Below the pieces are notes generated by a model. That model was not told the origin of the DNA. It saw only the letters and a list, made by a program, of their open reading frames with translations, and did no database searches. Shown here one piece after another: positions 45,868 through 57,800 of a DNA stretch of 64,000 bases (positions are counted from its first letter, which is position 1; every line of letters begins with the position of its first letter). A program made the translations under genes and the position numbers. Origin of the DNA: Globodera rostochiensis (taxonomy: Eukaryota; Nematoda; Chromadorea; Rhabditida; Heteroderidae); the NCBI GenBank assembly GCA_018350325.1, contig JAEVLN010000027.1:62001-126000 (forward strand), in the 5' to 3' direction.

Positions 45868-48800
45868 ATGAATTTGCTCATAATAAACCTTTTAATTGCC
45901 TCGATGGCATTTGCTGCCTTCGGAGCGTAAATATTAATTAAAATAATAAATATATTAAATAAATAAATACTTTAGGCATCCTTGGGTGCGTGACCCGTGG
46001 AGTGAGTGCAAACTCGAGACAAATGGACTTTTTATGCTGGAAAAGGAATGCAAAAAGTAATTTTTTAACAATTTTTCATTAACAAAAATTAATTAATTAA
46101 TGCTTTTTCAGCCTCCAAATTTGCTACCAAAGCAAATTGGCTGGCAAATTGGACATCGACGGCAAATCGAAATTTGGCGGGCGATTCGGATTAAAAAAGC
46201 GTGTGAATGACAAGCCTCCGTTTTTTGATTGTGCCGTCGTTATGGGAGGGCGTGGGGGTTGGCATGGCCTGAACATCACCAGAAACAGTGACGGAAACTC
46301 CTCCACCATTCAGTCAAGGCGAGTCGTATTTCGCGAGGCTAACATTTTCGCCGCGTGTCGAATTTGCCCTACGGCTAAATGTGAATTTGCCCTACGGCTA
46401 AATGTGAATTTGCCCTACGGCTAAATGTGAATTTGCCCTACGGCTAAATGTGAATTTGCCCTACGGCTAAATGTGAATTTGCCCTACGGCTAAATGTGAA
46501 TTTGACCTACGGCTAAATGTGAATTTGCCCTACGGTTAAATGTGAATTTGCCCTACGGCTAAATGTGAATTTGCCCTACGGCTAAATGTGAATTTGCCCT
46601 ACGGCTAAATGTGAATTTGCCCTACGGCTAAATGTGAATTTGCCCTACGGCTAAATGTGATTTGCCCTACGGCTAAATGTGAATTTGACCTACGGCTAAA
46701 TGTGAATTTGCCCTACGGTTAAATGTGAATTTGCCCTACGGCTAAATGTGAATTTGCCCTACGGCTAAATGTGAATTTGCCCTACGGCTAAATGTGAATT
46801 TGCCCTACGGCTAAATGTGAATTTGCCCTACGGCTAAATGTGAATTTGCCCTACGGCTAAATGTGAATTTGCCCTACGGCTAAATGTGAATTTGCCCTAC
46901 GGCTAAATGTGAATTTGACCTACGGCTAAATGTGAATTTGCCCTACGGTTAAATGTGAATTTGACCTACGGCTAAATGTGAATTTGCCCTACGGTTAAAT
47001 GTGAATTTGCCCTACGGCTAAATGTGAATTTGCCCTACGGCTTAAATGTGAATTTGACCTACGGCGAAATGTGAATTTGCCCTACGGCTAAATGTGAATT
47101 TGCCCTACGGCTAAATGTGAATTTGCCCTACGGCTAAATGTGAATTTGCCCTACGGCTAAATGTGAATTTGACCTACGGCTAAATGTGAATTTGCCCTAC
47201 GGCTAAATGTGAATTGACCTACGGCTAAATGTGAATTTGCCCTACGGCTAAATGTGAATTTGCCCTACGGCTAAATGTGAATTTGCCCTACGGCTAAATG
47301 TGAATTTGCCCTACGGCTAAAGTGAATTGCCCTACGGCTAAATGTGAATTTGCCCTACGGCTAAATGTGAATTTGCCCTACGGCTAAATGTAATTTGCCC
47401 TACGGCTAAATGTGAATTTGCCCTACGGCTAAATGTGAATTTGCCCTACGGCTAAATGTGAATTTACTCTACGGCTAAATGTGAATATGCCCTACGGCTA
47501 AATGTGAATTTGCCCTAACGCTAAATGTTGAATTTGACCTACGGCTAAATGTGAATTGCCCTACGGCTAAATGTGAATTTGCCCTACGGCTAAATGTGAA
47601 TTTGCCCTACGGCTAAATGTGAATTTGCCCTACGGCTAAATGTGAATTTGCCCTACGGCTAAATGTGAATTTGCCCTACGGCTAAATGTGAATTTGCCCT
47701 ACGGCTAAATGTGAATTGCCCTACGGCTAAATGTGAATTTGCCCTACGGCTAAATGTGAATTTGCCCTACGGCTAAATGTGAATTGACCTACGGCTAAAT
47801 GTGAATTTGCCCTACGGCTAAATGTGAATTTGACCTACGGCTAAATGTGAATTGCCCTACGGCTAAATGTGAATTTGCCCTACGGCTAAATGTGAATTTG
47901 CCCTACGGCTAAATGTGATTTGCCCTACGGCTAAATGTGAATTTGCCCTACGGCTAAATGTGAATTTGCCCTACGGCTAAATGTGAATTGCCCTACGGCT
48001 AAATGTGAATTTGCCCTACGGCTAAATGTGAATTTACCTACGGCTAAATGTGATATGCCCTACGGCTAAATGTGAATTTGCCCTACGGCTAAATGTGAAT
48101 TTGCCCTACGGCTAAATGTGAATTTGACCTAACGGCTAAATGTGAATTTGCCCTACGGCTAAATGTGAATTGCCCTAACGGCTAAATGTGAATTTGCCCT
48201 ACGGCTAAATGTGAATTTGCCCTACGGCTAAATGTGAATTTGCCCTACGGCTAAATGTGAATTTGCCCTACGGCTAATGTAATTTGCCCTACGGCTAAAT
48301 GTGAATTTGCCCTACGGCTAAATGTGAATTTGCCTACGGCTAAATGTGAATTTGCCCTACGGCTAAATGTGAATTTGCCCTACGGCTAAATGTGAATTTG
48401 CCCTACGGCTAAATGTAATTTGCCCTACGGCTAAATGTGAATTGCCTCTAACGGCTAAATGTGAATTTGCCCTACGGCTAAATGTGAATTTGCCCTACGG
48501 CTAAATGTGAATTGCCCTACGGCTAAATGTGAATTTGCCCTACGGCTAAATGTGAATTTGCCCTACGGCTAATGTGAATTTGCCCTACGGCTAAATGTGA
48601 ATTTGCCCTACGGCTAAATGTGAATTTGCCCTACGGCTAAATGTGAATTTGCCCTACGGCTAAATGTGAATTTGCCTACGGCTAAATGTGAATTTGCCCT
48701 ACGGCTAAATGTGTGAATTTGCCCTACGGCTAAATGTGAATTTGCCCTACGGCTAAATGTGAATTTGCCCTACGGCTAAATGTGAATTTGCCCTACGGCT

Positions 48801-51800
48801 AAATGTGAATTTGCCCTACGGCTAAATGTGAATTTGCCCTACGGCTAAATGTGAATTTGCCCTACGGCTAAATGTGAATTTGCCCTACGGCTAAATGTGA
48901 ATTTGCCCTACGGCTAAATGTGAATTTGCCCTACGGCTAAATGTGAATTTGCCCTACGGCTAAATGTGAATTTGCCCTACGGCTAAATGTGAATTTGCCC
49001 TAGCGGCTAAATGTGAATTTGCCCTACGGCTAAATGTGAATTTGCCCTACGGCTAAATGTGAATTTGCCCTACGGCTAAATGTGAATTTGCCCTACGGCT
49101 AAATGTGAATTTGCCCTACGGCTAAATGTGAATTTGCCCTACGGCTAAATGTGAATTTGCCCTACGGCTAAATGTGAATTTGCCCTACGGCTAATGTGAA
49201 TTTGCCCTACGGCTAAATGTGAATTTGCCCTACGGCTAAATGTGAATTTGCCCTACGGCTAAATGAATTTGACTACGGCTAATGTGAATTTGCCCTACGG
49301 CTAAATGTAATTTGGGGGGGCCCTACGGCTAAATGTTAATTTGCCCTACGGCTAAATGTGAATTTGCCCTACGTGCTAATGTGAATTTGCCCTACGGCTA
49401 AATGTGAATTTGCCCTACGGCTAAATGTGAATTTCCCTACGGCTAAATGTGAATTGCCCTACGGCTAAATGTGAATTTGCCTACGGCTAAATGTGAATTT
49501 ACCTACGGCTAAATGTGAATTGCCCTACGGCTAAAGGTGAATTGCCCTACGGCTAAATGTCTAAATGTATTGCCCTACGGCTAATGTGAATTGCCCTACG
49601 GCTAAATGTGAATTTGCCCTACGGCTAAAATGTTTGCCCTACGGCTAAATGTGAATTTGCCCTACGGCTAAATGTGAATTGCCCTACGGCTAAATGTGAA
49701 TTTGCCCTACGGCTAAATGTGAATTTGCCCTACGGCTAAATGTGAATTTGCCCTACGGCTAAATGTGAATTTGCCCTACGGCTAAATGTGAATTTGCCCT
49801 ACGGCTAAATGTGAATTTGCCCTACGGCTAAATGTGAATTTGCCCTACGGCTAAATGTGAATTTGCCCTACGGCTAAATGTGAATTTGCCCTACGGCTAA
49901 ATGTGAATTTGCCCTACGGCTAAATGTGATCCTACGGCTAAATGTGAATTTGCCCTACGGCTAAATGTGAATTTGCCCTACGGCTAAATGTGAATTTGCC
50001 CTACGGCTAAATGTGAATTTGCCCTACGGCTAAATGTGAATTTGCCCTACGGCTAAATGTGAATTTGCCCTACGGCTAAATGTGAATTTGCCCTACGGCT
50101 AAAATGTGAATTTGCCCATACGGCTAAATGTGAATTGCCCTACGCTAAATGTGATTTGCCCTACGGCTAAATGTGAATTTGCCCTACGGCTAAATGTGAA
50201 TTTGACCTACGGCTAAATGTGAATTTGCCCTACGGCTAAAGGTGAATTTGCCTACGGCTAATGTGAATTTGCCTACGGCTAAATGTGAATTTGCCCTACG
50301 GCCTAAATGTGAATTTGCCCTACGGCTAAAATGTGAATTTGCCCTACGGCTAAATGTGAATTTGCCCTACGGCTAAATGTGAATTTGCCCTACGGCTAAA
50401 TGTGAATGTGAATTTGCCCTACGGCTAATGTGAATTTGCCCGACGGCTTAAAGTGATTTGCCCTACGGCTAAATGTGAATTTGCCCTACGGCTAAATGTG
50501 AATTTGCCCTACGGCTAAATGTGAATTTGCCCTACGGCTAAATGTGAATTTGCCCTACGGCTAAATGTGAATTTGCCCTACGGCTAAATGTGAAATTTGC
50601 CCTACGGCTAAAGTGTGAATTTGCCCTACGTCTAAATGTGAATTTGCCCTACGGCTAAATGTGATTTGCCCTACTGCTAAATGTGAATTTGCCCTACGCT
50701 AAATGTGAATTTGCCCTACGGCTAAATGTGAATTTGCTCTACGGCTAATGTGAATTTGCCCTACGGCTAAATTGGAATTTGCCTCTACGGTTAAATGTGA
50801 ATTTGCCCGTACGGCGAAATGTGGATTTGCCCTACGGCTAAATGTGAATTTGCCCTACGGCTAAATGTGAAGTTGCCCTACGGCTAAATGTGAATTTGCC
50901 CTACGGCTAAATGTGAATTTGCCCTACGGCTAAATGTGAATTGCCCTACGGCTAAATGTGAATTTGCCCTACGGCGAAATGTGAATTTGCCCTACGGCTA
51001 AATGTGAATTTGCCTACGGCTAAATGTGAATTTGCCCTACGGCTAAATGTGAATTTGCCCTAACGGCTAAAGTGAATTTGACCCTACGGCTAATGTGAAT
51101 TTGCCCTACGGCTAAATGTGAATTTGCCCTACGGCTAAATGTGAATTTGCCCTACGGCTAATGTGAATTTGCCCTACGGCTAATGTGAATTTGCCCTACG
51201 GCTAAATGTGAATTTGCCCTACGGCTAAATGTGAATTTGCCACGCTAATGGGATGTGCCCTACGGCTAAATGTGAATTGCCCTACGGCTAAATGTGAATT
51301 TGCCCTAACGGCTAAATGTGAATTTGCCCTACGGCTAAATGTGAATTTGCCTACGGGCTAAATGTGAATTGCCCTACGGCTAAATGTGAATTTGCCCTAC
51401 GGCTAAATGTGAATTTGCCCTACGGCTAAATGTGAATTTGCCCTACGGCTAAATGTGAATTTGCCCTACGGCTAAATGTGAATTTGCCCTACGGCTAAAT
51501 GTGAATTTGCCCTACGGCTAAATGTGAATTTGCCCTACGGCTAAATGTGAATTTGCCCTACGGCTAAATGTGAATTTGCCCTACGGCTAAATGTGAATTT
51601 GCCCTACGGCTAAATGTGAATTTGCCTACGGCTAAATGTGATTTGCCCTACGGCTAAATGTGAATTTGCCCTACGGCTAAATGTGAATTTGACCTACGGC
51701 TAAATGTGAATTTGCCCTACGGCTAAATGTGAATTTGCCCTACGGCTAAATGTGAATTTGCCCTACGGCTAAATGTGAATTTGACTCTACGGCTAAATGT

Positions 51801-54800
51801 GAATTTGCCCTACGGCTAAATGTGAATTTGCCCTACGGCTAATGTGAATTTGCCCTACGGCTAAATGTGAATTTGCCCTACGGCTAAATGTGAATTTGCC
51901 CTACGGCTAAATGTGAATTTGCCCTACGGCTAAATGTGAATTTGCCCTACGGCTAAATGTGAATTTGCCCTACGGCTAAATGTGAATTTGCCCTACGGCT
52001 AAATGTGAATTTAGCCCTACGGCTAAATGTGAATTTGCCCTACGGCTAAATGTGAATTTGCCCTACGGCTAAATGTGAATTTGCCCTACGGCTAAATGTG
52101 AATTTGCCCTACGGCTAAATGTGAATTTGCCCTACGGCTAAATGTGAATTTACCTACGGCTAAATGTGAATTATGCCCTACGGCTAAATGTGAATTTGCC
52201 CTACGGCTAAATGTGAATTTGCCCTACGGCTAAATGTGAATTTGCCTCTACGGCTAAATGTGAATTTGCCCTACGGCTAAATGTGAATTTGCCCTACGGC
52301 TAAATGTGAATTGCCTACGGCTAAATGTGAATTTCCTCTACGGTTAAATGTGAATTTGCCCTACGGCTAAATGTGAATTTGCCCTACGGCTAAATGTGAA
52401 TTGCCTACGGCTAAATGTGAATTTGCCCTACGGCTAAATGTGAATTTGCCCTACGGCTAAATGTGAATTTGACCTACGGCTAAATGTGAATTTGCCCTCC
52501 GGCTTTTAAATGTGAATTTGCCCTACGGCTAAATGTGGAATTGTTTTACCTTACGGCTAAATGTGGAATTTAGCCCTACGGCTAAATGTGAATTTGCCCT
52601 ATCGGGCTAATGTGAATTTGCCCCCTACGGGACCTAAATGTGGCATTTGCCTCTACGGCTAAATGTGATATGCCCTACGGCTAAATTGTGAATATTGACC
52701 CTACGGCCTTAAATGTGAATTTGCCCTACGGCTAACTGTGAATTTTGCCCCTACGGCTCATGTGAATTTGCCCTCTACGGCTCCATGTGAATTTGCCCTA
52801 CGGCCAATGTGAATTTGCCCTACGGTCTAATGTGAATTTGCCCTACGGCTAAATGTGAATTTGCCCTACGGCTAAATGTGAATTTGCCCTACGGCTAAAT
52901 GTGAATTTGCCCTACGGCTAAATGTGAATTTGCCCTACGGCTAAATGTGAATTTGCCCTACGGCTAAATGTGAATTTGCCCTACGGCTAAATGTGAATTT
53001 GCCCTACGGCTAAATGTGAATTTGCCCTACGGCTAAATGTGAATTTGCCCTACGGCTAAATGTGAATTTGCCCTACGGCTTAATGTGAATTTGCCCTACG
53101 GCTAAATGTGAATTTGCCCTACGGCTAAATGTGAATTTGCCCTACGGCTAAATGTGAATTTGCCCTACGGCTAAATGTGAATTTGCCCTACGGCTAAATG
53201 TGAATTTGCCCTACGGCTAAATGTGAATTTGCCCTACGGCTAAATGTGAATTTGACCTACGGGCTAAATGTGAATTTGCCCTACGGCTAAATGTGAATTT
53301 GCCCTACGGCTAAATGTGAATTTGCCCTACGGCTAAATGTGAATTTGCCCTACGCTAATGTGAATTGCCCTACGGCTAAATGTGAATTTGACCTACGGCT
53401 AAATGTGAATTTGCCCTACGGCTAAATGTGAATTGCCCTACGGCTAAATGTGAATTTGCCCTACGGCTAAATGTGAATTTGCCCTACGGCTAAATGTGAA
53501 TTTGCCCTACGGCTAAATGTGAATTTGCCCTACGGCTAAATGTGAATTTGCCCTACGGCTAAATGTGAATTTGCCCTACGGCTAAATGTGAATTTGCCCT
53601 ACGGCTAAATGTGAATTTGCCCTACGGCTAAATGTGAATTTGCCCTACGGCTAAAGGGGAATTTGCCCTACGGCTAAATGTGAATTTGCCCTACGGCTAA
53701 ATGTGAATTTGCCCCTACGGCTAAATGTGAATTTGCCCTACGGCTAAATGTGAATTTGCCCTACGGCTAAATGTGAATTTGCCCTACGGCTAAATGTGAA
53801 TTTGCCCTACGGCTAAATGTGAATTTGCCCTACGGCTAAATGTGAATTTGCCCTACGGCTAAATGTGAATTTGCCCTACGGCTAAATGTGAATTTGCCCT
53901 ACGGCTAAATGTGAATATGCCCTACGGCTAAATGTGAATTTGACCTACGGCTAAATGTGAATTTGCCCTACGGCTAAATGTGAATTTGCCCTACGGCTAA
54001 ATGTGAATTTGCCCTACGGCTAAATGTGAATTTGCCCTACGGCTAAATGTGAATTTGCCCTACGGCTAAATGTGAATTTGCCCTACGGCTAAATGTGAAT
54101 TTGCCCTACGCTAAATGTGAATTTGCCCTACGGCTAAATGTGAATTTGCCCTACGGCTAAATGTGAATTTGCCCTACGGCTAAATGTGAATTTGCCCTAC
54201 GGCTAAATGTGAATTTGCCCTACGGCTAAATGTGAATTTGCCCTACGGCTAAATGGAATTTGCCCCTACGGCTAAATGGCATTTGACCTACGGCTAAATG
54301 TGAATTTGCCTACGGCTAAATGTGAATTTGCCCTACGGCTAAATGTGAATTTGCCCTACGGCTAAATGTGAATTTGCCCTACGGCTTAAATGTGAATTTG
54401 CCTACGGAAATGTGAATTTGCACTACGGCTAAATGTGAATTGACCTCTACGGCTAAATGTGAATTTGCCCTACGGCTAAATGTGAATTTGCCCTACGGCT
54501 AAATGTGACTTTGCCCTACGGCTTAAATGTGAATTTGCCCTACGGCTAAATGTGAATTTGCCCTACGGCTAAATGTGAATTTGCCCTACGGCCTAAATGT
54601 GAATTGCACCTACGGCTAAATGTGAATTGCCCCTACGGTTAAATGTGAATTTGCCCTACGGCTAAATGTGAATTTTGCCCTACGGCTAAATGTGAATTTG
54701 CCCTACGGCTAAATGTGAATTGCCCTACGGCTAAATGTGAATTTGCCCTACGGTTAAATGTGAACTTTGCCCTACGGCTAAATGTGAATTTCCCTACGGC

Positions 54801-57800
54801 TAAATGTGAATTTGCCCCTACGGCTAAATGTGAATTTGCCCTACGGCGCTAATGTGAATTTGCCCTACGGCTAAATGTGAATTTGCCCTACGGCTAAATG
54901 TGAATTTGCCCTACGGCTAAATGTGAATTTGCCCTACGGCTAAATGTGAATTTGCCCTACGGCTAAATGTGAATTTGCCCTACGGCTAAATGTGAATTTG
55001 CCCTACGGCTAAATGTGAATTTGCCCTACGGCTAATGTGAATTTGCCCTACGGCTAAATGTGAATTTGCCCTACGGCTAAATGTGAATTTGCCTACGGCT
55101 AAATGTGAATTTGCCCTACGGCTAAATGTGAATTTGCCCTACGGCTAAATGTGAATTTGCCCTACGGCTAAATGTGAATTTGCCCTACGGCTAAATGTGA
55201 ATTTGCCCTACGGCTAAATGTGAATTTGCCCTACGGCTAAATGTGAATTTGCCCTACGGCTAAATGTGAATTTGCCCTACGGCTAAATGTGAATTTGCCC
55301 TACGGCTAAATGTGAATTTGCCCTACGGCTAAATGTGAATTTGCCCTACGGCTAAATGTGAATTTGCCCTACGGCTAAATGTGAATTTGCCCTACGGCTA
55401 AATGTGAATTTGCCCTACGGCTAAATGTGAATTTGCCCTACGGCTAAATGTGAATTTACTCTACGGCTAAATGTGAATTTGCCCTACGGCTAAATGTGAA
55501 TTTGCCCTACGGCTAAATGTGAATTTACTCTACGGCTAAATGTGAATTTGCCCTACGGCTAAATGTGAATTTGCCCTACGGCTAAATGTGAATTTGCCCT
55601 ACGGCTAAATGTGAATTTGCCCTACGGCTAAATGTGAATTTGCCCTACGGCTAAATGTGAATTTGCCCTACGGCTAAATGTGAATTTGCCCCACGGTTAA
55701 ATGTGAATTTGCCCTACGGCTAAATGTGAATTTGCCCTACGGCTAAATGTGAATTTGCCCTACGGCTAAATGTGAATTTGCCCTACGGCTAAATGTGAAT
55801 TTGCCTACGGCTAAATGTGAATTTGCCCTACGGCTAAATGTGAATTTGCCCTACGGCTAAATGTGAATTTGCCCTACGGCTAAATGTGAATTTGCCCTAC
55901 GGCCTAATGTGAATTTGCCCTACGGCTAAATGTGAATTTACTCTACGGCTAATGTGAATTTGCCCTACGGCTAAATGTGAATTTGCCCTACGGCTAAATG
56001 TGAATTTACCTACGGCTAAATGTGAATTTGCCCTACGGCTAAATGTGAATTTGCCCTACGGCTAAATGTGAATTTGCCCTACGGCTAAATGTGAATTTGC
56101 CCTACGGCTAAATGTGAATTTGCCCTACGGTCCTTAAATGTGAATTTGCCCTACGGCTAAATGTGAATTTGCCCTACGGCTAAATGTGAATTTGCCCTAC
56201 GGCTAAATGTGAATTTGCCCTACGGCTAAATGTGAATTTGCCCTACGGCTAAATGTGAATTTGCCCTACGGCTAAATGTGAATTTGCCCTACGGCTAAAT
56301 GTGAATTTGCCCTACGGCTAAATGTGAATTTGCCTCTACGGCTAAATGTGAATTTGCCCTACGGCTAAATGTGAATTTGCCCTACGGCTAAATGTGAATT
56401 GCCTCTACGGCTAAATGTGAATTTGCCCTACGGCTAAATGTGAATTTGCCCTACGGCTAAATGTGAATTTGCCCTACGGCTAAATGTGAATTTGCCCTAC
56501 GGCTAAATGTGAATTTGCCCTACGGCTAAATGTGAATTTGCCTTACGGCTAATGTGAATTTGCCCTACGGCTAAATGTGAATTTACTCTACGGCTAAATG
56601 TGAATTTGCCCTACGGCTAAATGTGAATTTGCCCTACGGTTAAATGTGAATTTGCCCTACGGCTAAATGTGAATTTGCCCTACGGCTTAAATGTGAATTT
56701 GCCCTACGGCTAAATGTGAATTTGCCCTACGGCTAATGTGAATTTGCCCCTACGGCTAAATGTGAATATGCCCTACGGCTAAATGTGAATTTGCCCTACG
56801 GCTAAATGTGAATTTGCCCTACGGCTAAATGTGAATTTGCCCTACGGCTAAATGTGAATTTGCCCTACGGATAATGTGAATTTGCCCTACGGCTAAATGT
56901 GAATTTGCCCTACGGCTAAATGTGAATTTGCCCTACGGCTAAATGTGAATTTGCCCTACGGCTAAATGTGAATTTGCCCTACGGCTAAATGTGAATTTGC
57001 CCTACGGCTAAATGTGAATTTGCCCTACGGCTAAATGTGAATTTGCCCTACGGCTAAATGTGAATTTGCCCTACGGCTAAATGTGAATTTGCCCTACGGC
57101 TAAATGTGAATTTGCCCTACGGCTAAATGTGAATTTGCCCTACGGCTAAATGTGAATTTGCCCTACGGCTAAATGTGAATTTGCCCTACGGCTAAATGTG
57201 AATTTGCCCTACGGCTAAATGTGAATTTGCCCTACGGCTAAATGTGAATTTGCCCTACGGCTAAATGTGAATTTGCCCTACGGCTAAATGTGAATTTGCC
57301 CTACGGCTAAATGTGAATTTGCCCTACGGCTAAATGTGAATTTGCCCTACGGCTAAATGTGAATTTGCCCTACGGCTAAATGTGAATTTGCACTACGGCT
57401 AAATGTGAATTTACTCTACGGCTAAATGTGAATTTGCCCTACGGCTAAATGTGAATTTGCCCTACGGCTAAATGTCTAAATGTGAATTTGCCCTACGGCT
57501 AAATGTGAATTTACTCTACGGCTAAATGTGAATATGCCCTACGGCTAAATGTGAATTTGCCCTACGGCTAAATGTGAATTTGCCCTACGGCTAAATGTGA
57601 ATTTGACCTACGGCTAAATGTGAATTTGCCCTACGGCTAAATGTGAATTTGATCTACGGCTAAATGTGAATTTGCCCTACGGCTAAATGTGAATTTGCCC
57701 TACGGCTAAATGTGAATTTGCCCTACGGCTAAATGTGAATTTACTCTACGGCTAAATGTGAATTTGCCCTACGGCTAAATGTGAATTTACTCTACGGCTA